Shown: positions 23,567 through 32,698 of the stretch, in pieces
Layout: the number at the start of each line of letters is the position of its first letter
How positions within the stretch are numbered: the first letter of the stretch is position 1
Origin: Bacteroidetes bacterium UBA6161
Lineage (GTDB): Bacteria; Bacteroidota; Bacteroidia; NS11-12g; UBA955
Direction: 5' to 3'
DNA length: 45,826 nt
NCBI GenBank assembly: GCA_002422315.1
Contig: DIUJ01000062.1
Span: 12,031-57,856 of the forward strand
The notes under the pieces: generated by a model
Database searches by the model: none
What the model saw: the letters and a program-made list of their open reading frames with translations, nothing else
What the model was told of the DNA's origin: nothing
Position numbers and translations under genes: made by a program

Positions 23567-23812
23567 ATGAAATTTATCGTAAATATTGAGATTATGCCTA
23601 ACAAGGAACTTTTAGACCCACAAGGCAAAGCTGTAACACTAGGTCTAAAGAATCTTGGTTTAAATACAGTAGAAAATGTTCGAATTGGCAAACACATAAG
23701 CTTTGAGATAGAAGCAGAAAATGCCGAAAAAGCTAAAGATGCAGCTGAAATAGCGTGTAAGAAACTTCTTGCAAACCCTATCATGGAATCTTTTATTATA
23801 CAAGTAGATTAA
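23567..23812 (+). CDS. purS: Phosphoribosylformylglycinamidine synthase subunit PurS
   Basis: 81-residue small subunit of the three-part FGAM synthase (PurS-PurQ-PurL) in purine synthesis. MKFIVNIEIMPNKELLDPQG followed by KAVTLGLKNLG, then VENVRIGKHISFEIEAEN and IMESFIIQVD are typical. Its presence implies the split small PurL/PurQ system rather than the single large PurL used by many other Bacteroidota; neither partner gene lies in this window. It is 8 bases after pssA and is followed by a clear terminator. Confidence 0.93.
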   Translation: MKFIVNIEIMPNKELLDPQGKAVTLGLKNLGLNTVENVRIGKHISFEIEAENAEKAKDAAEIACKKLLANPIMESFIIQVD

Positions 23813-23837
23813 ACTTTCTACTTCCCCCTATACATTT

Positions 23838-23870
23838 AAAGTCCTAATATTAATTTATTAGGACTTTTTT
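23838..23870 (+). terminator. Rho-independent terminator after purS
   Basis: An 11-bp perfect stem AAAGTCCTAAT (23838-23848) / ATTAGGACTTT (23857-23867) with an 8-base loop is followed by a run of T. It ends the lipoprotein-EreA-pssA-purS operon. Confidence 0.85.
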
Positions 23871-23879
23871 ATTGCATGC

Positions 23880-23913
23880 AAAAAAAAGCCCCGCTATGTA
23901 AACACAGCAGGGC
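23880..23913 (-). terminator. Rho-independent terminator after giant surface protein 1
   Basis: On the minus strand a GC-rich 11-bp stem, GCCCTGCTGTG pairing with CATAGCGGGGC (two G-T pairs), has a short TTTA loop and is followed by eight T residues. It faces the purS terminator 10 bases away. Confidence 0.85.
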
Positions 23914-23938
23914 AATTTAACTATAATATGATTCAACT

Positions 23939-26900
23939 TTAATCCTGAACTATAATTCTCTTAGTAAGGGTTTGGCCCTCCAATTGAACTTTTAGAAAAT
24001 ACACACCTGCAGCATGCCCACTCATATCAAACTCCATAGAGTTAGCAAAACTTTGTTTGCTTTGTATAACAGAACCAAGAGAATTTAAAACTTCTACTTT
24101 AGAAGCGGTATTCAACTCTTTAGACAAACTTAAAACAAACTTTCCAGTGGTTGGGTTAGGAATTACCTGTATTAGGTTGTCCATTTCTATTTGATTAACA
24201 GAAGTAACTAACTCGCAAGCCTCCGATATTTCAATGCTTCTCCAAACAAACTCTGATTTGTTGCCAGATGGATCTGTTACTACATATACTGCATTGTATT
24301 TACCAACAGAAAAAGGATTTACATTGCTTTCTCTAATTTCAACTAAAGGCAATAATTCTGTTTGAGAATAATAGTTATCCTCTATCACCAATCCATGCAA
24401 AGGATTAAAATCTATCCCTAATTTTGAACAAATTGGAGCTGCGTATATAGTGGGAGCCTTGGTGTCTATTACTTTTACCCAACGGGTTTTAGTAGTTATA
24501 TTTCCGCTTCCATCTATTGCTCTAAATATCTCAGTATATTTTCCAAGAACATTTTCGTTTACAGTACTAGTGGTATTAAAGGAAATAGTAGAATTATTGT
24601 AGTAATTATCGGTAACTGTTGGTGCTATTGAATTATACTTTGTTCTTACTTCATGTATTACTGTATCATTGGAGTTCAAAGCAATAACAGGGGCTATAAA
24701 ATCCTCAACAAAATATGTTCTTGTAATGGTAGTATTGTTTCCAGAAGCATCTGTAGCAGAATAGGTAACAGGATATTCTCCTTTAGTATCCCACCTTACT
24801 GGGCCAGCAAAACCATATGTTTTTGTAAATACGATATTACTTTCCGACCAATAGTTATCTCTTACGAAAGTCTGATCGAACCAAAAACTACCCAATTGTA
24901 CATTTTCAGTTCCTATAAATACAATTTCAGGAGCTGTTCTATCCGCTACTACAACATTTCTTTGTATGGTAGATTTATTTCCTTGAGCATCCATTACTGA
25001 ATAAGTCAGGATATAGCTGCCTAAAGTCCTAGTATCTACTGTACCTGCTATAGTTATGGCTGTACTTATATTTCCATCTACTGCGTCAATTGCTGTTGCC
25101 CCTTTTTCTACATACAAAGTATTTACTTCAACTGTATCATTTTGGTTACCAATCAAACTTAATAATGGAGCTGTTTGATCTATAGTAACTAATATCCAAC
25201 GAGTTTTAGGTGTAGCTTTCAACCCAGAAGCATTGGTTACTTCATATTTTACGAAATAAATCCCAGTTTGATTTGCATTTAGATCCGAACTTATTACCAT
25301 CTCACTAGTAATATCACCTTCTATTGCATCAAAAGCAGTTGCTCCAACATCACTGTATGAGCTACCTTGTTCTATTCTTACGGTATCCATTCCCGCCATT
25401 TCGATTACTGGTGCCTTGGTGGATTGTTTAATTATAACTTTATGGTCTTCATATTCACCAATCACTGCTGGCCCACATGGATTTGCCAAAGTAGAAGCAT
25501 AGCTCACTACAGTTCTTAATCTTGTAACTCCTGCAAATGCCTGGCTAATTGGAGGAACTGTGAAAGAAGCAGATGCTTCATTCGTTTGAGTATTTATCTC
25601 ACTTAAAACTCTCTCGTTGTTAGTGAAATTTCCACTTATATTGTAGTCAATAAATACTGCTCTTGAAGCAGGATCAGCCGTAGAATTTCTTCTAATTTTT
25701 ACAGTATATGTACCACCAAAATATAATTCAATAGGCTCATCACTTGGATTCATAAATGACTCATAATCCACCAAACCTTCGGTTGTTGTTCTAGTGTATA
25801 TTACATTTCCAGATGCATCTTTTACTTCCAATAAAGAATTACTGATGTCTGAACTTACTATTCCTGCAGCAGGAATACAAGGGTCTATAACGCATATATA
25901 TGCATCCTTAATTACAGTTCTTACAGTTGCTGCAGAATCTATACTATTCCATGCTCTTAGATTAATTGTATAACAACCAGTTTGACTAAATTTAACTTTT
26001 GGATTTCTTGAGTTCCTAGAAAAACCAGGCTCATATGTATGAGACAAAGGTGTGATGGACCACAAGAATTTATCTGCTTTATCTGAAGTTGAAGTTAATG
26101 AAACTACTTCGTTTAAACTTGGACGGAAAGAGCTTGTTGTAAAATCAAGATTTGTAGGAGTAGTTGGGTCTATAACATTTATGGTATCACAAAAAGAGCC
26201 ATCTCCTGTACAGCTGGAAATATCTAAACAAACTTCGTAATCACCTGCTGTCGGAAAATTATAAGTAAACTCTCTATTTTCATCGGCTAGTTGACTTGGC
26301 AAAGCGGCATTGCCATTTACTGTCCATGTATAACCTGCTAATCCATATATATTTAAAGAATTACTTTTAAACGTCATAGGAGCTCTAGTGTAAGCTATAG
26401 TTTGACCAGATAGTTCAAAACTTGGACTTGGCGGGCCAGTAGGTCCATATTTTGTAGTAAAGGTAGCAATCAAACCACTGTCAGTAGGTCCAGCAGAACG
26501 TGTATCTAACTCCATATACATTGAGCCGGATTTAGCAACTATTGTAAGTGGAGCCGTTGTATTGTCTTTAGTAAATCCGCCAGCAGGATGAAGCGGAGTG
26601 CCATTGGTTGCATTCGGACCATCCCATACTTTAAAATTATGTGCAGAGCTTGCAAACTTAAATTGGGAAATGTTCAATGAAATTTCTTCAGCACCACAAG
26701 GCTGTATTCTAAGTCTATTAACAGTCGGATCGCCGTTATTACCTGTCGCATAATTTGCATTAGGGCCTCCTTTGTCAAATATCGTTCCTCTTCCTATCTC
26801 GGTACTATTTGCACCCGCACCTAGCCAAAACTCAGAGAACGGATTTACTGTAATATATTTTTGTTTGTTTCTATTGTTGGTGCCTTGAATATTACTTGCA

Positions 26901-27958
26901 GATAATTTAGTGTCAAAAACACCTATATCATACATCTCAAAAACTGCTCTGTAAAAAGAACCAAGGTAGCTTGCGCCTCCTATAATATTACTGTTGTCTT
27001 GTAATGAAAAAGGATTGTTTGGGTCTTCAAGTTCCCAGCTCCAATTATTTGGACCAAAGTTAGATAAGTCAAATAATGTAATTTCATCCCCATCTTCTAC
27101 TACATTTTTATTGGCTATAAAATCAACAGCTGGTGCAAATGGAGGAGTTTGTACATTAAAGGTTTTAGTTATGCTATCTACCCCATTACAATTTGTTGAT
27201 CTTAACTTTAAACTATATGATCCTGGATTTGTAAAAACAGTGGTATAATTCAAACCAGTAAAGTCATATCCATTTAGCCCTAAATCCCAATTATGAGAAA
27301 TAAAGCCAGTTTTATTTGAGTTGAAAAAAGTAACAGGAGTATTTGTATATATGTTTGAAGGTAAAACAAAGTTCGTCGACAAACCAGAAGGAAGTTCTAC
27401 TTTAACTGTAAAATCAATTGTTTCACCCCAAGTGTATGTTCCGCAAGCACTATTAGGGTTTGTTACTGTTCCTTCAATTAAAACTACTCTCATTCTAGTA
27501 TTTCCTGCAATAGCGGTACAAGGAACTGTCCAAGTATATCTGGTTTCAAAGAAATTGGTAGCAGATCCTTGTAGTGGTGTAGGTCTTACCGCTTCATTTA
27601 CTTCGAATATAAAATTCTGGTTATAATCTATCCATACCATCACCTGATGATTGTAATAAAAAGTACCACAGGCTGCATATTTCACTGAAATAGTATATGA
27701 ACTTCCTGCAGTAATATCAATAGGCGGTTCTGAAGTATTATCTGTATATAAATCACAGTTGGGTGTTGGTGAAATATAATCTAATGTTACTGTGTTTCCC
27801 TGCATAAATACCGATGCAATATCAGAATCGGCTGTAGATGTTGCTGCAGATGCACAATATTGTGCTTCTGCTTGCATGCTGAGTACAGTAAAACCCAGCA
27901 AAAACGCGTTTCTTAAAAAAAATGCGTTGTTTTTTAATTGAGTAAATAATCTCTTCAT
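23939..27958 (-). CDS. Giant T9SS-secreted surface protein, paralog 1
   Basis: 1339 residues. Approximate domain order: signal peptide 1-33; GEVED domain 34-188; two PKD-like domains 195-372; CUB-like domain 375-505 (RLRIQPCGAEEISLNISQF, FKVWDGPN, SGLIATFTTKYG); two more PKD-like domains 510-692; a second GEVED-like domain 694-846 (AVFIDYNISGNF, GEYEDHKVII); five DUF5011/HYR-type Ig folds 849-1247, most with the D.SGN motif; type IX sorting domain 1260-1339 (VIPNPTTGKF ... GVYFLKVQLEG). It is expected to be exported by Sec, moved across the outer membrane by T9SS and anchored at the surface or released, probably as an adhesin. There is no obvious enzyme domain. It is the most divergent at its N-terminus of three tandem paralogs. 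The 254-base gap before the next gene is AT-rich and carries that gene's terminator. Confidence 0.85.
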   Translation of the reverse strand: MKRLFTQLKNNAFFLRNAFLLGFTVLSMQAEAQYCASAATSTADSDIASVFMQGNTVTLDYISPTPNCDLYTDNTSEPPIDITAGSSYTISVKYAACGTFYYNHQVMVWIDYNQNFIFEVNEAVRPTPLQGSATNFFETRYTWTVPCTAIAGNTRMRVVLIEGTVTNPNSACGTYTWGETIDFTVKVELPSGLSTNFVLPSNIYTNTPVTFFNSNKTGFISHNWDLGLNGYDFTGLNYTTVFTNPGSYSLKLRSTNCNGVDSITKTFNVQTPPFAPAVDFIANKNVVEDGDEITLFDLSNFGPNNWSWELEDPNNPFSLQDNSNIIGGASYLGSFYRAVFEMYDIGVFDTKLSASNIQGTNNRNKQKYITVNPFSEFWLGAGANSTEIGRGTIFDKGGPNANYATGNNGDPTVNRLRIQPCGAEEISLNISQFKFASSAHNFKVWDGPNATNGTPLHPAGGFTKDNTTAPLTIVAKSGSMYMELDTRSAGPTDSGLIATFTTKYGPTGPPSPSFELSGQTIAYTRAPMTFKSNSLNIYGLAGYTWTVNGNAALPSQLADENREFTYNFPTAGDYEVCLDISSCTGDGSFCDTINVIDPTTPTNLDFTTSSFRPSLNEVVSLTSTSDKADKFLWSITPLSHTYEPGFSRNSRNPKVKFSQTGCYTINLRAWNSIDSAATVRTVIKDAYICVIDPCIPAAGIVSSDISNSLLEVKDASGNVIYTRTTTEGLVDYESFMNPSDEPIELYFGGTYTVKIRRNSTADPASRAVFIDYNISGNFTNNERVLSEINTQTNEASASFTVPPISQAFAGVTRLRTVVSYASTLANPCGPAVIGEYEDHKVIIKQSTKAPVIEMAGMDTVRIEQGSSYSDVGATAFDAIEGDITSEMVISSDLNANQTGIYFVKYEVTNASGLKATPKTRWILVTIDQTAPLLSLIGNQNDTVEVNTLYVEKGATAIDAVDGNISTAITIAGTVDTRTLGSYILTYSVMDAQGNKSTIQRNVVVADRTAPEIVFIGTENVQLGSFWFDQTFVRDNYWSESNIVFTKTYGFAGPVRWDTKGEYPVTYSATDASGNNTTITRTYFVEDFIAPVIALNSNDTVIHEVRTKYNSIAPTVTDNYYNNSTISFNTTSTVNENVLGKYTEIFRAIDGSGNITTKTRWVKVIDTKAPTIYAAPICSKLGIDFNPLHGLVIEDNYYSQTELLPLVEIRESNVNPFSVGKYNAVYVVTDPSGNKSEFVWRSIEISEACELVTSVNQIEMDNLIQVIPNPTTGKFVLSLSKELNTASKVEVLNSLGSVIQSKQSFANSMEFDMSGHAAGVYFLKVQLEGQTLTKRIIVQD

Positions 27959-28160
27959 AAGCTTTTTTAAAATTTATATGTTATGAATTACAAACGTTTA
28001 AGCCTTTAAAGTTGGCATTGAATAAATACAAACTTTGATACTTCATAATATAATAACATGTTGCAAATAAGTAAAACCTTTACTATAATCAAAATTTATA
28101 TCGACCAATTTTCGACAAAATTTCTATGTTTTCCTGCGATACTTTGATAATCAGGAAAAT

Positions 28161-28189
28161 AAAAAAAGGGAGAACCATTTGGTCCTCCC
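28161..28189 (-). terminator. Rho-independent terminator after giant surface protein 2
   Basis: On the minus strand GGGAGGACC pairs with GGTTCTCCC around a short A-rich loop and is followed by seven T residues (28161-28167). Confidence 0.85.
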
Positions 28190-28212
28190 TTTTCAAATAA
28201 TATTTATGGGGA

Positions 28213-31200
28213 TTATTTAGCTATGGTAACTCTTTGAGTAGACACACTACCTTTTGAGGTTACCTTTACTAAGTAAATACCGTTTGCTTCATCAGTCAAG
28301 TCTATAGTTTGTTCACCGTTTACAGTGTTAACTTTAACATTTTTGATTGTTGTTCCAACAGCGTTTACTATTTCTATTGATTCTGCATTTTCCATATTGT
28401 TTAAGAATCTTACAGTAAATAAACCATTAGAAGGGTTTGGATATACAGTAAATACTTTATTGCTTTCAATATTTTCAATACCAGTAACCAATTCACAAGC
28501 TTCAGATATTTCTATACTTCTCCATATGTAGTTAGAAGTATTACCAGAAGGATCTGTAACCATGTAAAGAGCACGGTAGTTTCCAACACTAAATGGATTT
28601 ACATTGCTTTCTCTTATTTCTACTAATGGTAATAGTTCAGCTTGAGTATAGTAATTGTCTTCTACTACTACACCATGCAATGGATTGAAATCTATACCTA
28701 ACTTAGAACAAATTGGAGCTGCATAAATTACTGGAGCTTTAGTATCAATTACTTTTACCCAACGGCTTCTTTCTGTAATATTTCCGCTTCCATCAATTGC
28801 TCTGAATTTCTCTTCATATTTACCTAAAACATTAGCATTTACATTAGTAGTTCTAGTTAAAGAAACTTGAGAAGAAGAATAGTAATTATCTTTTACTGTT
28901 ACGTTAACTGAATTGTATGCTGTTCTAACTTCATGCATTACAGTATCAGCAGTGTTTAAAGTAATAGTAGGTGCAATAAAGTCGTCTACTATATATGTTT
29001 TGTTTATAACAGTCATGTTTCCAGAACCATCAACCGCAGTATAAGTTACAGGGTAAACACCTTTTACATCCCATCTAACTGGACCATTAAAACCATAAGC
29101 AATACTCAATTGAATATCGTTTGATTTCCAATAGTTATCAGTTGCGAATGTTTGATCGTACCAGAAAGTATTAATTTGAATTCTTTCAGTTCCAATAAAC
29201 ACAATCTCTGGGGCTGTTCTATCAACAACTACAACTTCTCTTGTTACAGTAGTTGTATTTCCTTGTATATCAGATACTTTGTATGTTAACATATAAGTAC
29301 CTAATTGAGACATATTTACATTGCCAGTAACAGACACTACTGAAGTAAGATTACCGTCTACTAAATCAATAGCAGTAAATCCAGGTTCGTTGTAGTTCAT
29401 TGAGCTTAGCACTTCTACTGTATCACTAACATTACCAAACAAATTGATAATAGGTGCAGTTTGGTCTACAGTTACCAATACTATTCTTCTTCTTGGTGTT
29501 GCAGGCAAACCACTAGCATTTGTAACTTCATACAAATAAGTGTAAATACCAGTTTGAGACATATCCAAATCATTGGTTACTATCATTTTGCTAGTAATAT
29601 CACCTTCTACTGCGTCGCTTGCTGTTGCAGAAGCATCAGTATAAGTAGTGCCTACTTCTACTCTAACAGTATCCATTCCTTGCATTGTAATTACCGGAGG
29701 TATAGTTGTAGGTCTAATAATAACTCTATGGTCTTCAAATTCACCAGAAGTGATTGGACCACAAGGATTAGTTGAACCAGCAGCATAAGATACTACAGTT
29801 CTCAATCTGGTTTCGCCAGGGAAAGCTACCATATTAGAAGGAACTGTGAATTGAGCAACAACTTCCATGTTAGAGGTATTTACTTCGTGTAAAATTCTCT
29901 CGTTGTTCATGAACTCACCATCGATATTAAAATCTAAATAAACTGCTCTAGATGCAGGATCTGCATTAGAAGCTCTTCTCATTTTCACTGTGTATGTACC
30001 GCCAAAGTATAAGAATATTGGTTCGTCTCTTGAATTCAAGAAAGCTTCATAATCTGTTACGCCAGTTGTACTATTTTTAGAATAAACCACATTGTTATTT
30101 GCATCCGTAATTTCTAAGTAAGCATTGCTCACATCAGAACTCACAATAGAAGCAACAGGCAAACATGGATTTACTACAATTATATATTTGTCTTTTACTA
30201 AGAATCTTGTAGTCGCCGCAGAATCTAAGCTATTCCAAGCTCTTAAGGAAACTGTGTAAGCTCCAGTTTTGGTAAACTGTACTTTCAAGTCTTTGCTGGT
30301 AAGGTTAGTTCCTTGTTGGAAATTGTAATCAAAAGGAGTAATTGTCCAACGGAAACGGTCTGCTTTGTCGGTTTTAGATGTAAAAGTAACTGTTTCGTTC
30401 AATGCAGGTCTAACTATATCAGCATTAAAATCTAGATTTGTTGGAGTTGTTGGGTCTACTACATTAATTGTATCACAAAAACTACCATCTCCAGTACAAG
30501 AGGTTATATCCAAACAAACTTCGTAATCTCCAGCAGAAGGGAAAGCATACGTTAACAATCTACCTTCGTCAGATACTTGACTTGGGAAAGCTGTATTGCC
30601 ATTAATTGTCCAGGAGTAACCAGCCAAACCATAAATATTTAATGAATTACTTTGTATTTTCATTGGCGCTCTTGTATAAGCTATTTCTTGTTCTGCCAAT
30701 TTGAATGATGGTTGTGGAGGACCTGTTGGACCAAATTTGGTTGTGAAAGTAGCAATTAAACCACTATCAGTAGCACCAGCTGCTCTTGTATCTAACTCCA
30801 TGTACATAGAACCAGATTTTGCAACTAGCGTCATTGGAGCTTTTGCATTATTTCTAGTAAAACCACCTGTTGGGTGAAGAGGTATACCGTTCATAGGATT
30901 TGGACCATCCCAAACTTTAAAGTTGTGGGCAGCGCTACCTAATTTAAACTGAGAAATATGTAAAGTAATTTCTTCTGCACCACAAGGTTGAATTCTTAAT
31001 CTGTTTACAGAAGGATCTCCATTATTTCCAGTAGCATAATTCGCAGTTGGACCTGCTTTGTCAAATATAGTTCCTTTGCCAATTTGAGTTGTATTAGAGC
31101 CTGCACCTAACCAAAACTCAGAAAAAGGATTTACGGTTATGTATTCGGTTTTAGTTTTATTCCCAGTTCCAATACTGTTAGAAGACTCAAGTGTTACATC

Positions 31201-32355
31201 AAATTTACCAATGTCAAACATTTCAAAGATTGCTCTATAAAAAGAACCACCAATTTGAGAACCACCAATAATGTAAGAGTTATCTTGAGAGGTAAAAGGA
31301 TTGTTAGGGTCTTCTAACAACCAATCCCAAGAGGTAGGACCAAAGGTAGATAAATCATAAAGTGTTACTTCATCACCATCCTCTAGAACGGTTCTATTTG
31401 CTATAAAATCAGTAGATGGTGCATTGGTAGGAGATTGTACATTAATTGTTTTAACAACACTGTCTATTCCTAAACAGTTTGTAGAACGTAATTTCAAGAA
31501 TGAAGTACCTGGAGTATTAAATGTTGTAGTATAATCCTGACCCACAAACTCATATCCATTTAAGTCTTTGTCCCATTCATGTCTTACATACCCAACTTTA
31601 TTTAAGTTAAAGAAAGTAGTTGGTGAACCAACCCATACATTTGTTGGAACTAAGAAATTAGCAGATAAACTAGTAGGTTTTACAATATTAACGTGAAAAT
31701 CTTCAACTTCACCATACAGATAAACATAAGTAGTGTTGCTGTTGTTACAGCCTCTTGAATTATTTACTTCACCTGTTGCATATTGATAACCCATTCTTAT
31801 TCTAATTCTGGTAACACCTTCTACAGCATTACAAGGAATTGTAATGTTTTCAAACCTCATTTGGCCTGGAGTTCTAGCAGTGTTAATTAATGGTACTTGC
31901 CAAGCAGTTCCATTTACAAGATACTCTCCAACATCAAAAGTTTTGTTGTTGTTCGCATCTACCCATGCTCCCCATAAGGAGAATGTATAGCCGTAAGCAG
32001 CACCCTGAGAACTGGAAACACCAAGCTGGTATTGACCTCCTGCTTCTACCCTAATTGCATTGTTAGGAGTATTAAAAACGTGACCATGGTTACCAATTTG
32101 GTTTACATGACCAGCATCCCATTGATGTCCATCCGCAGCCTTTGTCATTAATACATTGTTGCCTTGTTTCAGTTGCACTTCTTCTATTGCAGAATAGTTA
32201 CCGTAGGGAGAACAACAATGGTATGTGTAACTTTCACACCACGGAGCATAAGAATTTTGCGCGTAGGAGTTTAATCCCGTTAACACGAAAAAAGCTGCCC
32301 CAAAAAGCATCTTTTTCGCATTGCGCTTGATTAGTTGAGTAAATTTTGAATTCAT
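28213..32355 (-). CDS. Giant T9SS-secreted surface protein, paralog 2
   Basis: 1380 residues from the ATG 32353-32355 (MNSKFTQLIKRNAKKMLFGA), which starts a good signal peptide ending NSYAQ. A frame open to 32439 adds 28 residues with no signal character and is rejected. Domain order matches paralog 1: GEVED-type N-terminus (WGAWVDANNNKTFDVGEYLV), PKD pair, CUB-like (LRIQPCGAEEITLHISQFKL), PKD pair, second GEVED-like (AVYLDFNIDGEF, GEFEDHRVII), five DUF5011/HYR folds and the sorting domain (VYPNPSNGLFTV ... GIYLVKVTSKG). The N-terminus has a Cys-rich stretch (WCESYTYHCCSPYGNYS) shared only in part with paralog 3. It has its own terminator, so the paralogs are probably separate transcription units. 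Confidence 0.86.
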   Translation of the reverse strand: MNSKFTQLIKRNAKKMLFGAAFFVLTGLNSYAQNSYAPWCESYTYHCCSPYGNYSAIEEVQLKQGNNVLMTKAADGHQWDAGHVNQIGNHGHVFNTPNNAIRVEAGGQYQLGVSSSQGAAYGYTFSLWGAWVDANNNKTFDVGEYLVNGTAWQVPLINTARTPGQMRFENITIPCNAVEGVTRIRIRMGYQYATGEVNNSRGCNNSNTTYVYLYGEVEDFHVNIVKPTSLSANFLVPTNVWVGSPTTFFNLNKVGYVRHEWDKDLNGYEFVGQDYTTTFNTPGTSFLKLRSTNCLGIDSVVKTINVQSPTNAPSTDFIANRTVLEDGDEVTLYDLSTFGPTSWDWLLEDPNNPFTSQDNSYIIGGSQIGGSFYRAIFEMFDIGKFDVTLESSNSIGTGNKTKTEYITVNPFSEFWLGAGSNTTQIGKGTIFDKAGPTANYATGNNGDPSVNRLRIQPCGAEEITLHISQFKLGSAAHNFKVWDGPNPMNGIPLHPTGGFTRNNAKAPMTLVAKSGSMYMELDTRAAGATDSGLIATFTTKFGPTGPPQPSFKLAEQEIAYTRAPMKIQSNSLNIYGLAGYSWTINGNTAFPSQVSDEGRLLTYAFPSAGDYEVCLDITSCTGDGSFCDTINVVDPTTPTNLDFNADIVRPALNETVTFTSKTDKADRFRWTITPFDYNFQQGTNLTSKDLKVQFTKTGAYTVSLRAWNSLDSAATTRFLVKDKYIIVVNPCLPVASIVSSDVSNAYLEITDANNNVVYSKNSTTGVTDYEAFLNSRDEPIFLYFGGTYTVKMRRASNADPASRAVYLDFNIDGEFMNNERILHEVNTSNMEVVAQFTVPSNMVAFPGETRLRTVVSYAAGSTNPCGPITSGEFEDHRVIIRPTTIPPVITMQGMDTVRVEVGTTYTDASATASDAVEGDITSKMIVTNDLDMSQTGIYTYLYEVTNASGLPATPRRRIVLVTVDQTAPIINLFGNVSDTVEVLSSMNYNEPGFTAIDLVDGNLTSVVSVTGNVNMSQLGTYMLTYKVSDIQGNTTTVTREVVVVDRTAPEIVFIGTERIQINTFWYDQTFATDNYWKSNDIQLSIAYGFNGPVRWDVKGVYPVTYTAVDGSGNMTVINKTYIVDDFIAPTITLNTADTVMHEVRTAYNSVNVTVKDNYYSSSQVSLTRTTNVNANVLGKYEEKFRAIDGSGNITERSRWVKVIDTKAPVIYAAPICSKLGIDFNPLHGVVVEDNYYTQAELLPLVEIRESNVNPFSVGNYRALYMVTDPSGNTSNYIWRSIEISEACELVTGIENIESNKVFTVYPNPSNGLFTVRFLNNMENAESIEIVNAVGTTIKNVKVNTVNGEQTIDLTDEANGIYLVKVTSKGSVSTQRVTIAK

Positions 32356-32501
32356 ATTATGTATAGTTTCTATATTCGAACAGCAATTGTAAGGATTTTT
32401 TGAATAAAAAACAATACCTATGCTGTCGCAAATCTTCAAACAAATTTTAATACACTGTTTTTCTTTACTTTAAATAAAATATGATTTGATAAATCTATCG
32501 A

Positions 32502-32568
32502 TTTTCTGGGTTTTATCATGAAACAAAGTGCGTAAACATGAAATAACAAGCGATAAAAATCCAGAAAA
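32502..32568. repeat. Imperfect inverted repeat upstream of surface protein 2
   Basis: TTTTCTGGGTTTTATC (32502-32517) faces GATAAAAATCCAGAAAA (32552-32568) with one bulge and one mismatch and a 34-base spacer. It lies about 150 bases upstream of the surface protein 2 start, in the 343-base gap 32356-32698, which otherwise contains only the terminator of paralog 3. It may be an operator. Confidence 0.45.
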
Positions 32569-32643
32569 AATGAAATTTTAAGTATCGAAAAATAATTTCT
32601 CCTTCAATTTATTTTTAAAATAGAGCATGTAAAATCTTGCTAT

Positions 32644-32676
32644 AAACAAAAAAAGAGGCCTAAAAAGGCCTCTTTT
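32644..32676 (-). terminator. Terminator after giant surface protein 3
   Basis: Perfect 11-bp stem AAAAGAGGCCT (32651-32661) / AGGCCTCTTTT (32666-32676) with a 4-base loop. On the minus strand it runs into T residues. The same hairpin could act on the plus strand. Confidence 0.8.
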
Positions 32677-32698
32677 AAAATTATAATTTTAGCAATTA

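Noticed and set aside
32356..32439. 28-codon extension of surface protein 2
   Set aside because: It would bury the signal peptide behind a non-hydrophobic, Cys-rich leader. MNSKFTQLIKRN gives a normal signal.
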